Source of the DNA: Planomonospora sp. ID67723
Lineage (GTDB): Bacteria > Actinomycetota > Actinomycetes > Streptosporangiales > Streptosporangiaceae
Length of the DNA stretch: 64,000 nt
Assembly: GCF_015711605.1 (NCBI RefSeq)
Contig: NZ_JABTEZ010000001.1
Location: 1,330,001 to 1,394,000, forward strand
Reading direction: 5' to 3'
The notes beneath the pieces were generated by a model. The model saw only the letters and a list, made by a program, of their open reading frames with translations, searched no databases and was not told where the DNA came from. The position numbers and the translations under genes were made by a program. Shown here in pieces: positions 8,382 to 17,509 of this stretch (its first letter is position 1; every line of letters begins with the position of its first letter).

Positions 8382-8924
8382 GTGGTCTACGACGCGAACG
8401 TGTTGTACGGCAACACGCTGCGCGACCTGCTCATCCGGCTCGCCATGGCCGGACGGTTGCAGGCCAGATGGGCCACCGGGATCCTCGACGAGATGCAGCG
8501 CAACCTCGCCGCCAACCGCCCCGACATCCCGGCGGAGAAGTTCGCCCAGCTCCGCCTTCTGATGAACGCGGCTGTCCGGGACTGCCTGGTGGAAGGGCAT
8601 GAGCCGCTGATCGAAGGGCTGAAGCTGCCCGATCCCGATGATCGGCACGCGCTGGCCGCGGCGATCAAATCGGGAGCGCAGATCATCGTCGCATCGAACC
8701 TCAAGGACTTCCCCGCAGAGAACCTGGTCGCGTGGGGCATTGAGGCCAGGTCGCCCGATGACTTCGTTCTGGATCAAATCGATCTCGACGGAAGGGTTGT
8801 ATGGGCCTGCGTGCAACAGATCGCAGACTCGCGGGTCAACCCACCGGAAACCGTGGACGACGTGCTTGACGCATCGGAGAGGGCGGGGCTCGTCGAGTCT
8901 GTCGCCGCCCTCCGAGCCGGATAG
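8382..8924 (+). CDS. PIN-domain ribonuclease toxin (VapC-like)
   Basis: Predicted Mg-dependent ribonuclease of 180 residues, GTG start. PIN acidic residues are visible: D4 (VYDAN), E37 (ILDEM), D87 in LPDPDDRHALAAAI and D109 in ASNLKDFP. The fold covers residues 1-120. The C-terminal PPETVDDVLDASERAGLVESVAAL stretch is shared by actinobacterial members of this class. It is paired with the upstream HTH protein and ends 43 nt before the fourth msrA fragment. It appears intact. Confidence 0.82.
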   Translation: MVYDANVLYGNTLRDLLIRLAMAGRLQARWATGILDEMQRNLAANRPDIPAEKFAQLRLLMNAAVRDCLVEGHEPLIEGLKLPDPDDRHALAAAIKSGAQIIVASNLKDFPAENLVAWGIEARSPDDFVLDQIDLDGRVVWACVQQIADSRVNPPETVDDVLDASERAGLVESVAALRAG

Positions 8925-8967
8925 AGACATCGCCGCCCGGCTTTCCTCCGCGAAGTGCCCCTACCGC

Positions 8968-9062
8968 CACCGGCCGTACTTGTTCGAAAGCCCGGCGGCC
9001 GCTGCGGAGTCGGCGGCACCGGCGTCTCCTGTCCGGTGGGGTTGACGTCCGGCGACGGGTAG
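8968..9062 (+). pseudogene. msrA 3'-end fragment, copy 4
   Basis: Encodes HRPYLFE, then after a 1-base deletion near 8990, PGGRCGVGGTGVSCPVGLTSGDG and TAG. Aligned to the resident MsrA ([18 protein letters not shown]), about 40 of 54 bases match, and both resolving cysteines of a normal MsrA are present. There is no upstream body. The divergence from copies 1-3 shows that it is not a recent duplicate of the resident gene. Confidence 0.82.
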
Positions 9063-9224
9063 GCCCGCGTAGGCGGCCGGTTGTCGCCTGGAGCGAGGAT
9101 CAGCAGTTTGCCGCCTGGAGTGGCAAACCGCTCCTGCGGGCGTGCCTGAGCGAGATTTCGCCCCGGGAGACGGACCGGTTGCCAAGGTCAACGTGTCTTC
9201 GAGCTCAGCCACCGTCGTTCTCGA

Positions 9225-9489
9225 TTGCGGGGGCTCGCGGAGTGGTGCGGGGCCGACCGGCATCTGTCCCGGCTGAAGATCGAGCCGGTGGCGGAGGGCA
9301 TCTCCTCGCGAGCGATCGAGCTTCTTCGAGATGCGCGCGTGCACGGTCGCGAGTACGCCATTGACGCTGTGGTCGTGACGCTGTGGTCGCGGCCACCGCA
9401 CTGCGCTCGGTACGCCCGGCCGTCGTCCTGACGTCCGATGGGGACGACATGGGCGAACTGTGCGGGAAAGCGGTGCGGGTGGTCTCTGT
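9225..9489 (+). pseudogene. PIN-domain toxin fragment, frameshifted
   Basis: The first frame reads LSRLKIEPVAEGISSRAIELLRDARVHGREYAIDAVV, and the next frame continues AATALRSVRPAVVLTSDGDDMGELCGKAVRVVSV. Together they make the C-terminal part of a PIN domain (active-site segments AIDAVVAATAL and TSDGDDM). The break is a tandem duplication: GACGCTGTGGTCG at 9363 is repeated at 9377, 14 nt later, so removing one unit restores the frame. The N-terminal strand with the first aspartate is not recognisable upstream. No antitoxin gene is visible beside it. Confidence 0.68.
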
Positions 9490-9550
9490 CCGAGACGGCT
9501 TGAGGGGGCGGGCGGAGGCTTCGGAGCCGTTGCGGGAGGCGGACCGCCAG

Positions 9551-9583
9551 CACCGGCAGCATCTTTTCAACAGCCCCGGCGGC
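9551..9583 (+). repeat. msrA 3'-end repeat, copy 5 (relic)
   Basis: Matches msrA 5005-5037 in 28 of 33 bases and would encode HRQHLFNSPGG against [11 protein letters not shown]. Nine bases (TAC TGC GGC in msrA) are missing directly after, then ATCGGG resumes. It closes the last, decayed unit of the array. Confidence 0.65.
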
Positions 9584-9822
9584 ATCGGGCATCTGATCGA
9601 TCCGGTCACATGTTAGTCACTTACAGTAGTCAATCCATGACAAGGAGTGTCCGCGTGGACTGAGGTCTTGATACGGCTACACCATGTCCGCCCGTCACCG
9701 AGCGCGCCGCGCCCTGCTCGTCGCCGCGTCCCAGCCCTTCTGCTCCCCCGGCCCCCGGCCGCCTCCCGGCGCCGGCCGGACGCGGACGCATGGACAGGAC
9801 ACGACCACTTACAGGGAGAATG

Positions 9823-11328
9823 ATGTACAACCGACGCGATCTTCTACGCTGGGGAGCCGCCGCCACCGCCGGCCTCGCCGCGACGTTGGTCCCCGCCCGG
9901 GCCACCGCCGCATCACCTCTTCGGCCGGCACCCGCACCACCGCCGGTCGACGAGGCCGCCTGGCGCGCGCTGGGCCGCGCCCTCGGCCCCGGAGCGGATC
10001 TGTACCGGCCCCACGGCAATGCCTACACCCGCCTGTCCACACCGTGGAACCTGCGCTATGCCGACGTCCTCCCGGCCGGCGTCGTCGCCTGCGCCACCTC
10101 CGCCGACGTGCAGGCGGCCCTGCGCTGGGCCACCGCCCACGGCATGCCGCTGGCGGCGCGCTCGGGCGGCCACAACTACGCCGGATACTCCACCACGACC
10201 GGCCTGCTGATCAGCCTGCGCCGCATCGACGGGGTCCGCGCCCGTGACCGCCGCCTGCTGGTGGGGGGCGGGGCGACCAACTCCGACGTCTACCGCGCCC
10301 GGGCCAGCGGCCTGTACTTCCCCGGTGGCCGCTGCCCCGGCGTGGGCGTGGCCGGGCTGGCCCTGGGAGGCGGGCTGGGCTTCAACGACCGCAGATGGGG
10401 CCTGACGTGCGACCGGATGGTGGAGACCGAGGTGGTGCTGGCCGACGGATCCCTGGTGCGAGCCAGCGAGCGCGAGCACGCCGATCTGTGGTGGGCCTGC
10501 CGCGGCGGCGCCGGCGGCAACTTCGGCATCAACACCTCCTTCGTCTTCGACGCGGTCCCGGTGACCGATCAGACCGCCACCGTCTTCGATCTGACCATCG
10601 ACCCCCGCCACGCCGTCGCAGTGATGGACGCGGTGCAGGAGATCCTGCAGCAGGACCGGGCCGGCCGCTTCGACTGCCGGATCGGCTTCTCCCGATCCGG
10701 CACCGACCCGGCCTCGATCACGCTGCTGGGCCAGTATCTGGGCACCGAGGCGACGACACGCCACCTGCTGGCACCGCTGCTGAACCTCGCTCCGTCCCGG
10801 CGTTTCATCGAGCAGCGCCAGTTCTGGTCCGCACAGGACTACCTGATGATGCGGCCCGAACGGACCGCCATGATCTCCCACTCGCTGATGCCCGGCCGCT
10901 GGCTGCCCGACCGGACGGTGCGGACCATCGCCGAGGCCGTCACCGACTGGCAACCCGGCGGCTCGGGCACCGGCGGGTATGTCACCTTGTTCGCCATGGG
11001 CGGCCGGGTCGGCGACGTCGCCCCCAGGGAAACCGCCTTCGCCCATCGCGACGCCACCTTCGTGATCGACATCGGCGCCGAATGGACCCCGGCCACCCCG
11101 CGGGAGACGGCACGACGCCTGCGCCGTCAGGCCGGCGCCGTATACCGCAGGCTCCGCACCGAACTGGACACCTCATCGGCCTACGTCAACTTCCCCGACC
11201 CCACCCTGTCCGACTGGGCGCGCGCCTACTACGGCGACAACTACCAGCGCCTGGTACGGATCAAACACCGGTACGACCCGGACGGCGTCTTCCGCTACGG
11301 CCAGAGCATCGGCTCATCGAACCGCTGA
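9823..11328 (+). CDS. Tat-exported FAD-dependent oxidase (berberine-bridge type)
   Basis: Secreted flavoprotein oxidase of about 501 residues. ATG 9820 and ATG 9823 are adjacent; 9823 is preferred for its distance from AGGGAGA. The N-terminus MYNRRDLLRWGAAATAGLAATLV with an ATAAS cleavage region is a twin-arginine signal. The FAD-binding domain contains RSGGHN with H117 and GRCPG with C171, the histidine and cysteine that bind flavin bicovalently in this family. The C-terminal BBE segment (YVNFPD...YYGDNYQRLVRIKHRYDPDGVF) is complete. Substrates in the family range from sugars to alkaloids and cannot be told here. No partner gene is adjacent. Confidence 0.88.
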   Translation: MYNRRDLLRWGAAATAGLAATLVPARATAASPLRPAPAPPPVDEAAWRALGRALGPGADLYRPHGNAYTRLSTPWNLRYADVLPAGVVACATSADVQAALRWATAHGMPLAARSGGHNYAGYSTTTGLLISLRRIDGVRARDRRLLVGGGATNSDVYRARASGLYFPGGRCPGVGVAGLALGGGLGFNDRRWGLTCDRMVETEVVLADGSLVRASEREHADLWWACRGGAGGNFGINTSFVFDAVPVTDQTATVFDLTIDPRHAVAVMDAVQEILQQDRAGRFDCRIGFSRSGTDPASITLLGQYLGTEATTRHLLAPLLNLAPSRRFIEQRQFWSAQDYLMMRPERTAMISHSLMPGRWLPDRTVRTIAEAVTDWQPGGSGTGGYVTLFAMGGRVGDVAPRETAFAHRDATFVIDIGAEWTPATPRETARRLRRQAGAVYRRLRTELDTSSAYVNFPDPTLSDWARAYYGDNYQRLVRIKHRYDPDGVFRYGQSIGSSNR

Positions 11329-11496
11329 CCGCCCCGGCCGCATACGGTTTCCCGTCCGGGGACCGGCATCGCCTTCACTCCCTCCGACGGAGCCGCAGGA
11401 CAGCCGGAGGGTCTTCGAGGGCTCCCGTTACCGGCGGTTCAGCCGAAGGCGTCAGGCTCCGATCAGAGTCCGCGTGATTTTCCGCCGGGCCTCCGC

Positions 11497-11531
11497 CCGT
11501 CATCGGCGGCGCCGTCCGCCGCCGATGACGG
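11497..11531. terminator. Hairpin between convergent genes
   Basis: Perfect 14-bp stem, CCGTCATCGGCGGC at 11497 and its complement ending at 11531, with a 7-nt loop. It lies between the oxidase (+) and the split-barrel gene (-), with no U-tract, as is usual in high-GC genomes. Confidence 0.6.
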
Positions 11532-11571
11532 CCTGGCCTCCTGCGCCGTCGCACGGAACCGAACGCCCGGG

Positions 11572-12027
11572 TCAGGGGACGATCCAGTCTCCGTCGCTCA
11601 TGAGGCCGCGGCCCTCGAGCTCGTTCTCTTCGCGCCAGGCCTGCACGCGACGGGGCTCGATGCGGAAGTAGAGGTAGGGGGTTTTGAGCCGGCGGGGGTC
11701 GAAGCCGGTTTTGGCGGCGAAGGCGTCGCCTGTGCCGGTGGGGAGGTCGGCCGCCGGCAGTGGAGTGGCAGTCGCGTCGATCATGACCACGTCACGGGTG
11801 GGCCCCAGGCCGAGGCGGACCTCGCCGGTGGCGGAGAGGTTGCGAGCCGTACGGCTGGACGTGGGAGTGGAGATGAGCAGCGTCTCGCCGTCCCACAGGA
11901 ACGACAGGGGGACCAGGTACGGCGCGCCGGTTTCGGGATCGGCGGTGGCTACCCAGACGTCGATGTCGTTCTCGAGGCGGTGCAGGGTGTCCTTCAGCCG
12001 CTGTTGCGGGGTTCTGGGTGCTGGCAT
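11572..12027 (-). CDS. Pyridoxamine-phosphate-oxidase-like flavin/F420 split-barrel protein
   Basis: 151 residues. ATG at 12027 is chosen because GGAGGA lies just upstream and the protein then starts MPAPRTPQQRLKDTLHRLE. The sequence VWVATADPETGAPYLVPLSFLWDGETLLISTPTSSRTARNLSATGEVRLGLG is the classic split-barrel FMN/F420-binding pattern. The C-terminus has YFRIEPRRVQAWREENE. The family includes F420-dependent reductases and small FMN oxidases; the substrate is unknown. It shares a strand with the CMD-like gene upstream (55 nt) and may be cotranscribed with it. Confidence 0.83.
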   Translation of the reverse strand: MPAPRTPQQRLKDTLHRLENDIDVWVATADPETGAPYLVPLSFLWDGETLLISTPTSSRTARNLSATGEVRLGLGPTRDVVMIDATATPLPAADLPTGTGDAFAAKTGFDPRRLKTPYLYFRIEPRRVQAWREENELEGRGLMSDGDWIVP

Positions 12028-12082
12028 GGGTGTGTCCTCCTCTTGTCGCGACGAGGGTAGGGGAGGCGCGGGGTACCGCGTC

Positions 12083-12580
12083 TCAGAGGGTGACAAGCGG
12101 CCAGTCGAGAGGGACGCGTGCCGCGGTGGTGAAGCAGGACGTGAAGTGGTTGACCGCCAGGTGGGCGATGACCTCCACGGCCTGGGCGGGGGAGAGGCCA
12201 TGCGCCTGGGGGACGGTGCCGCCGCGCAGCAGCGCGGCGGCGTACGCCAGGACGGGGGAGCCTTCACCGTGCCGGGCGGCGGCGAGCTCGGACTTGGTCA
12301 GGCCGATGACCTTGCCGGCCAGGAACGTGTGCATCGAGAGCGCGTACTCGCTTCGATGGTGCTGGGCGGCGAGCAGCGCGAGCCCCGCCTGGTCGCCCGG
12401 TGTCAGGCGGCCGTTCCGCAGTCCGTCCACGGCGGCCAGGTAGCCGGCGAGGACCACGGGACTGTGGGCCATCGCCTTGGTGAGGTTCGGTGTGATGCCC
12501 AGCACCCGCCGGGCGGCGGTGAGCTGGGCTCGCGCCGCGCCTGCGGCGTTTTCCGGATCGATCAGCGGCAGTCCTTGCAT
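12083..12580 (-). CDS. Carboxymuconolactone-decarboxylase-fold protein
   Basis: 165 residues from ATG 12580 (MQGLPLIDPENAAGAA). It resembles AhpD/CMD-like proteins of about this length: VLGITPNLTKAMAHSPVVLAGYLA, then SEYALSMHTFLAGKVIGLTKSEL, then AYAAALL and VEVIAHLAVNHFTSCF. The CxxC redox pair of true AhpD is absent (SEYALSMH lies at that position), so peroxidase-reductase activity is unlikely. It is divergent from the SARP regulator across a 73-nt region with a direct-repeat operator, and is a likely target of it. Confidence 0.8.
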   Translation of the reverse strand: MQGLPLIDPENAAGAARAQLTAARRVLGITPNLTKAMAHSPVVLAGYLAAVDGLRNGRLTPGDQAGLALLAAQHHRSEYALSMHTFLAGKVIGLTKSELAAARHGEGSPVLAYAAALLRGGTVPQAHGLSPAQAVEVIAHLAVNHFTSCFTTAARVPLDWPLVTL

Positions 12581-12611
12581 GCCCTGAATCCTTCGGGAGC
12601 GGACTGATAGA

Positions 12612-12630
12612 TTCGCGATTCGTTCGCGAT
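12612..12630 (+). promoter_or_regulatory. SARP-type direct-repeat operator
   Basis: TTCGCGAT at 12612-12619 repeats at 12623-12630, an 11-bp period. Binding of SARP regulators to heptameric direct repeats one helical turn apart is established for ActII-ORF4-type proteins. The site lies 24 nt before the start of a SARP gene and in the promoter region of the divergent CMD gene. Confidence 0.55.
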
Positions 12631-12653
12631 GCACGCAGGATCGGGGTTGGGGC

Positions 12654-15218
12654 GTGGGGGTGCGATTCACGGTCCTCGGCCCGGTCGAGGTCACCGTTGA
12701 CGGAGTCCGGCTGGCCGGGCTGGCGCCTCGGCACCGTGCGGTGCTGGCCTATCTGCTGCTCCACGCCAGGGCCGTGCTCAGCCGCGACCGCCTGATCGAC
12801 GCCATGTGGGGGCCGACGCCCCCGGAGACGGCCCGCTCCCAGATCCACGCGGCCATCACCGCGATCCGGCGGGTGCTCCGTCAGGCCGGGGCCGCGGACG
12901 TGTTGCAGACCCGGGAAGCCGGGTACGTGATCGTCCCGAAGGCGGGACAGCTCGACCTGGACGAGTTCACCGGGGCGCTGTCAGCCGTCGAGGACCCGCA
13001 GCGGATCCGCGCCGCCCTCGCCCTGTGGCGTGGTGAGCCGTTCGCCGACGTCACCGCGGACTATGCCGCCGACGCCCGGGCTCTGCTGACGGAGCGGCGC
13101 CTGTCGGCGTTCGAGCGGCTCGCCGAGCTCGAACTCTCCCTCGGCCGTCACGAGGGCGTGATCGACGATCTGGCGGCGCAGATCGTCGATCACCCGCTGC
13201 GCGAGAAGCTCACCTGCCATCTCATGCGCGCCCTCCACCTCGCCGGAAGGCAGCCCGACGCGCTCGCCGTCGCCCGCGCCTTCCGCGCGAGACTCGCCGA
13301 CGAGCAGGGCCTCGACCCGAGCCGTGCCTTCACCGCTCTGGAACAGGCGATCCTGACCGACGACGCGCCCCAGGCACCGGCGAAGCAGGCGTCGTTCCTG
13401 CCCTACGACCTCCCCGACTTCGCCGGACGCGACAGCGAGCTCGACCATCTGACCCGTGAGGCCCGCGAGGGGACGATCTACGCGATCGACGGGATGGCCG
13501 GCATCGGCAAGACGACGCTGGCGGTCCACACCGCTCACCGGCTCGCCGAGCTCTACCCCGACGGCCGGCTGTTCGTCGATCTCCGCGCCCACACGGTGGG
13601 GCAGCCGCCGCTCGACCCGATCGCGGCGCTGGAGATCCTGCTGCGCCAGATCGGCGTTCCCGCCGACCGCATCCCCGCCGACCTGGCCGGGCGGTCCGCT
13701 CTCTGGCGTACAGAACTCACCGGCCGCAGGGTCCTGCTGATCCTCGACAACGCGGCCGACGCCGAACACGTGCGGCACCTGCTTCCCGGCACGCCCGGGA
13801 GCCTCACCTTGATCACCAGCAGGCGCCGTCTCACCGATCTGGACGGCGCCCGCGCCCTGTCCATGGACGTCTTCCCCGCGGCGGACGCCATCGCCATGTT
13901 CGGCGGCATCGTCGGCGAACGCGCCGGCAAGGAGCCCCTCGCCGTCCTGGACGTGCTCCAGCTCTGCGGGTTCCTGCCCCTGGCGGTCCGCATCGCCGCG
14001 GCCCGCCTCCACCATCGCTCGCAGTGGACGGTCGAGTACCTGGCGGGCCGTCTACGCGTCGAGCGCCGCAGACTCGCGGAGCTCTCCACCGGCGAGAGGG
14101 GAGTCGCCGCCGCCTTCACCCTCTCCTACCAGCAGCTCGCCCCGGACGGGCAGCGGATGTTCCGCCTGCTGGGCGTCCACGCCGGGCGCGACTTCGACCC
14201 GTACGCCGCGGCGGCCCTCGCCGGAACGGACGTCTACGAGGCGGAGGAACTCCTCGAGGAACTCCTCGACGCCCACATGCTCCTGCAGCGCGAGCCCGGC
14301 AGGTACACCTTCCACGACCTGCTCCGCGACCACGCCCGTGCTCTGGCCGCACCGGACGAAGCCTCTGACGCGCTGAGCCGCCTGTCCGAGCACTACCTCC
14401 GCACCGCGATCATGGCGATGGACCAGCTCTTCCCGTACTCCCGGCACCTCCGGCCGTCCGCGCCGCGTGCGGACGGCCCCCTCCTGGAGGATCCCGCCAC
14501 TGCGGCCACCTGGCTGGACGCCGAACGCGCCAACCTGATCGCCTCCGGTATCCACGCCGCCGCCGACCGGCCGCATCACACCACCGACCTGGCCACGACC
14601 CTCTACGCGTACCTGGACGGCCACATCCACCACGCCGAGGCCCTGCCCCTCTACGATGCCGCCGTCCACGCCGCCCACGACCCGTCCACCCAGGCCCAGG
14701 CCCTCCTCAACCAGGGCGTCATGCATGCGAGACTCGGCCGTCACGATCAGGCCCATCTCCACACCCCGAGAGCCCTGGCCCTCGCCCGCCAGGCGGGCGA
14801 CCGCCATGCCGAGGCCCGCGCCCTCTGCAGTCTCGGCGACGTCGCCTGGGACTCAGGAGACATCGATCAAGCCCACGCCCACTACGACCAGGCCCTGTCC
14901 CTCTACCGCGAGACGGGCGAACGGCGGGGCGAGGCCATAGTCCTCGGCAACCTGGGCCTGGTCCACAGCCGCCGGGATCGCCACGACCAAGCCCGCCAGG
15001 TCCTCCACCAGGCTCTGACCCTCTTCCGCGACCTCGGAACCCGTGCCGGCGAAGCCACCGTCCTCGGCAACCTGGGCACGGCATACGAACAGGAGGGGGA
15101 CTACGCCCAGGCGGCAGGCCACTTCACCCAGGCCCTGACCCTGTTCCAGGACCTCGGCTACCGCCCCGGCGAGACCGAGATGCTCACGTCCATCAGCCGC
15201 CTCGAGTCGCGCAGGTAG
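12654..15218 (+). CDS. AfsR/SARP-family regulator with NB-ARC and TPR domains
   Basis: Large transcription regulator of 854 residues. Residues 1-90 form an OmpR-type winged helix (MGVRFTVLGPVEVTVDGV onward) and about 95-240 the bacterial transcriptional activator (BTAD) domain. The NB-ARC ATPase begins near 255, with Walker A GMAGIGKTT (K286), Walker B LLILDN near 363 and a GLPLA-like FLPLAVRIAA near 443. TPR repeats fill about 640-854 (QALLNQGVMHARLGRHDQA, ALCSLGDVAWDSGDIDQA, VLGNLGLVHSRRDRHDQA and so on). GTG 12654 is used; GTG 12660 is equally possible. Such proteins control secondary metabolism or morphology and often their own locus. Confidence 0.9.
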   Translation: MGVRFTVLGPVEVTVDGVRLAGLAPRHRAVLAYLLLHARAVLSRDRLIDAMWGPTPPETARSQIHAAITAIRRVLRQAGAADVLQTREAGYVIVPKAGQLDLDEFTGALSAVEDPQRIRAALALWRGEPFADVTADYAADARALLTERRLSAFERLAELELSLGRHEGVIDDLAAQIVDHPLREKLTCHLMRALHLAGRQPDALAVARAFRARLADEQGLDPSRAFTALEQAILTDDAPQAPAKQASFLPYDLPDFAGRDSELDHLTREAREGTIYAIDGMAGIGKTTLAVHTAHRLAELYPDGRLFVDLRAHTVGQPPLDPIAALEILLRQIGVPADRIPADLAGRSALWRTELTGRRVLLILDNAADAEHVRHLLPGTPGSLTLITSRRRLTDLDGARALSMDVFPAADAIAMFGGIVGERAGKEPLAVLDVLQLCGFLPLAVRIAAARLHHRSQWTVEYLAGRLRVERRRLAELSTGERGVAAAFTLSYQQLAPDGQRMFRLLGVHAGRDFDPYAAAALAGTDVYEAEELLEELLDAHMLLQREPGRYTFHDLLRDHARALAAPDEASDALSRLSEHYLRTAIMAMDQLFPYSRHLRPSAPRADGPLLEDPATAATWLDAERANLIASGIHAAADRPHHTTDLATTLYAYLDGHIHHAEALPLYDAAVHAAHDPSTQAQALLNQGVMHARLGRHDQAHLHTPRALALARQAGDRHAEARALCSLGDVAWDSGDIDQAHAHYDQALSLYRETGERRGEAIVLGNLGLVHSRRDRHDQARQVLHQALTLFRDLGTRAGEATVLGNLGTAYEQEGDYAQAAGHFTQALTLFQDLGYRPGETEMLTSISRLESRR

Positions 15219-15333
15219 GCCACGACACGCTCATGGCGCAGGCGCAGGCCCGCCGGCGGGGACGGCCGGTACACCGGCTCCGGTGGACGGCGGCCCGTCA
15301 TACCGGCCGGGCCGGGGCTATCCTCTGGTCGGT

Positions 15334-16248
15334 ATGACCCCTGCCTACCGGGATCTTCAGATCGGCCCCTGCAACCCTGCAGATGTGGCCTTCCATCCCG
15401 ATGGCCGTTGCTTCGCCGTCGCCGACTACAACGGCGAGGTACGGCTGTGGGACACCGCCACGGGCCGTGCCGTCGGCCGGCCCGTGACCGACCCCGCGGA
15501 GCAGGCCTGGGCGGTGGCCTTCCATCCCGACGGCCACCTGATCGCCACCGGCTGGTCGGACGGCACCATCCGGATGTGCCACACCGCCACCGGCCGGCCC
15601 GCCGGCCGGCTCCTGCACAGCCGCACCGACGGCGTCACCGAACTGGCCTTCCACCCCGGCGGCCGCTTACTGGCCAGCGCAGGCGGTACGACGCGGTTGT
15701 GGCACACCGACACGCTCCAACCCGCCGGTGAACCGCTGGACGGTGCCGGCCCGATGGCCCTCCATCCCGACGGGCATCTGCTGGCCACCACCGCAAGACT
15801 CGCCCTGCAGCTGTGGGACTGTGCCACCGGCCGGCTCCTCGGCCACCTGCCGAACCGGCGCAGCGGGCCCTTCCACGGAGTGGCCTTCCACCCCGGCGGA
15901 CGCCTGCTGGCCAGTGTCGGCTACGACGAGAACCAGGTGATGCTGTGGGACGTCACGACCGGTTGTCCCGTGGGGGAACCGCTGACCGGCCACCTCGGGG
16001 ACTACGTGTGGGGGGTGGCCTTCCACCCCAGCGGCCGGTTCTTCGCGACCAGCGGTGACGACTTCACGGTGCGGTTGTGGGACACCGGGACCGTCCGGCC
16101 GGTCAGGCGACCACTGAGCGGCTCCACCTACGTCCCTTCGCTGGCCTTCCACCCCGAGGGTCACCTGCTGGCCGCTCCCGGAACGAACGGCACGGTGCGG
16201 CTGTGGAGCACGCCGCGGTCGGGCCTTTGGCCGGACCACCCGTCGTGA
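15334..16248 (+). CDS. Seven-bladed WD40 propeller protein
   Basis: 305 residues from ATG 15334; a GTG at 15283 is in frame but gives a less typical leader. Seven repeats of the form VAFHPDGR.hA....D..hRLWDT.TG.p.G.pL can be counted, one per about 42 residues, enough for a single closed propeller. No kinase, HTH or membrane segment is attached, unlike many actinobacterial WD40 proteins fused to Ser/Thr kinases. It is probably a cytoplasmic scaffold. It follows the SARP gene by 115 nt; a functional link is possible but unsupported. Confidence 0.85.
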   Translation: MTPAYRDLQIGPCNPADVAFHPDGRCFAVADYNGEVRLWDTATGRAVGRPVTDPAEQAWAVAFHPDGHLIATGWSDGTIRMCHTATGRPAGRLLHSRTDGVTELAFHPGGRLLASAGGTTRLWHTDTLQPAGEPLDGAGPMALHPDGHLLATTARLALQLWDCATGRLLGHLPNRRSGPFHGVAFHPGGRLLASVGYDENQVMLWDVTTGCPVGEPLTGHLGDYVWGVAFHPSGRFFATSGDDFTVRLWDTGTVRPVRRPLSGSTYVPSLAFHPEGHLLAAPGTNGTVRLWSTPRSGLWPDHPS

Positions 16249-16302
16249 CCGACGTCGACGGGACCTGGCCGGCCTCAGGGACTTCCTCCGGGTCCGGGGT
16301 GC

Positions 16303-17298
16303 TCAGATCGTGATGACGACCTTCCCCGGGGCGTGCCCCTCTTCCTGATATCCGATGGCCGCCGGAATCTCCGCGAACGGATAGCTCCGGTCGATGACCG
16401 GATGGATCTTTCCGTCTTCGATGAACCCGGTCAGCGTCATCAGGTTCTGCCTGTTCTCGTTCCCCGTGCACCGGACCACGTCCGCCATGACCATTGTCTG
16501 GGACACGAACGGCGACGCCGCGAGCTTCAGGAATATGCGGTCGACGGGCTTCAGCCATCGGCCGGCCGGTCCTCCGACGGTGACGCAGGTCCCCTTGGGG
16601 GTCAACGCCCGCCGGCACGCCGATCCCGAGTGGCTTCCCGCGACGTCCAGCAGGAGATCGTAGCGTTGCCCGTTCCGGGTGAAGTCGCCTTCGGTGTAGT
16701 CGATGACCTCGTCCGCGCCGATCGACCGGACCAGGTCCACGTTCCGCGTGCTGCAGACGCCGGTGACCTCCGCGCCGAACGCCTTGGCGATCTGTACGGC
16801 GAAGGTGCCCACGCCTCCCGAGGCTCCGTTGACCAGGACTTTCTGCCCCGGCTGGATCCGTCCCCGGTCGCGCAGGCCCACCAGGGCGGTGTTGGCCGCC
16901 AGCGGCACCGCCGCGGCCTGCTCGAACGACAGATTCTTCGGTTTCGGCGCCAGTTCGTCTTCCCGGACGCATACGTACTCGGCGAAGCCGCCCTGCTTGG
17001 GCATCGCGAACACCTCGTCGCCGGGGCGGAACCGCGTCACGTCCTTGCCGACCGCCTCCACCTGCCCCGCCACGTCGGCGCCCAGGATGCTGATGCTCGG
17101 CCTGCGCAGCCCCAGGCCGCCGGGCATCAGACGCGCGACGTACGGCTGCCCTCTCATGAGGTGCCAGTCATAGGGCTGGACGGAGGTGGCGCGCACCCGG
17201 ACCAGCACTTCGTCGTCGCCGGGGACGGGATCGTCGATGTCGGTGAGCTCCAAAGCGTCGGGTGAGCCGTACGAGCGCAGGACGAACGCCTTCATCAC
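16303..17298 (-). CDS. Zinc-independent NAD(P)H quinone-oxidoreductase-like dehydrogenase
   Basis: Medium-chain reductase of 331 residues. The N-terminal GroES-like domain (MMKAFVLRSYGSPDALEL) lacks the zinc-binding GHE motif; ILGADVAGQVEAVG stands in its place, which marks the quinone-reductase/enoyl-reductase branch. The cofactor-binding loop NGASGGVGTFAVQIAKAFGAEVTGV is near residue 155. The C-terminus (GKIHPVIDRSYPFAEIPAAI...EGHAPGKVVI) is complete. Start codons ATG 17298 and 17295 are adjacent. Likely an NADPH-dependent detoxifying reductase; the substrate is unknown. Confidence 0.85.
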   Translation of the reverse strand: MMKAFVLRSYGSPDALELTDIDDPVPGDDEVLVRVRATSVQPYDWHLMRGQPYVARLMPGGLGLRRPSISILGADVAGQVEAVGKDVTRFRPGDEVFAMPKQGGFAEYVCVREDELAPKPKNLSFEQAAAVPLAANTALVGLRDRGRIQPGQKVLVNGASGGVGTFAVQIAKAFGAEVTGVCSTRNVDLVRSIGADEVIDYTEGDFTRNGQRYDLLLDVAGSHSGSACRRALTPKGTCVTVGGPAGRWLKPVDRIFLKLAASPFVSQTMVMADVVRCTGNENRQNLMTLTGFIEDGKIHPVIDRSYPFAEIPAAIGYQEEGHAPGKVVITI

Positions 17299-17509
17299 AT
17301 TCTCCTCATCAACTGCGGGTGTCAGCCGTGGCGCGGGTCCATCGGGACCGCCGCACTCGCCATCGACGGCGTGGCACGGAAATCAGCGTAAAAGGCCTGC
17401 ACAAAGAGCTCATCAGCCGAAAGTACGCCTGATTGATGGACGACCGGCGGGTTCGGATCGGACCGTTCTATCGATGAACCGCCGGCGCCTCAGCCGTCAC
17501 GATCGAGTC

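Noticed and set aside
15283-15333. N-terminal extension of the WD40 protein
   Set aside because: The extra 17 residues are Gly/Pro/Arg-rich and precede ATG 15334, from which the first blade begins normally.
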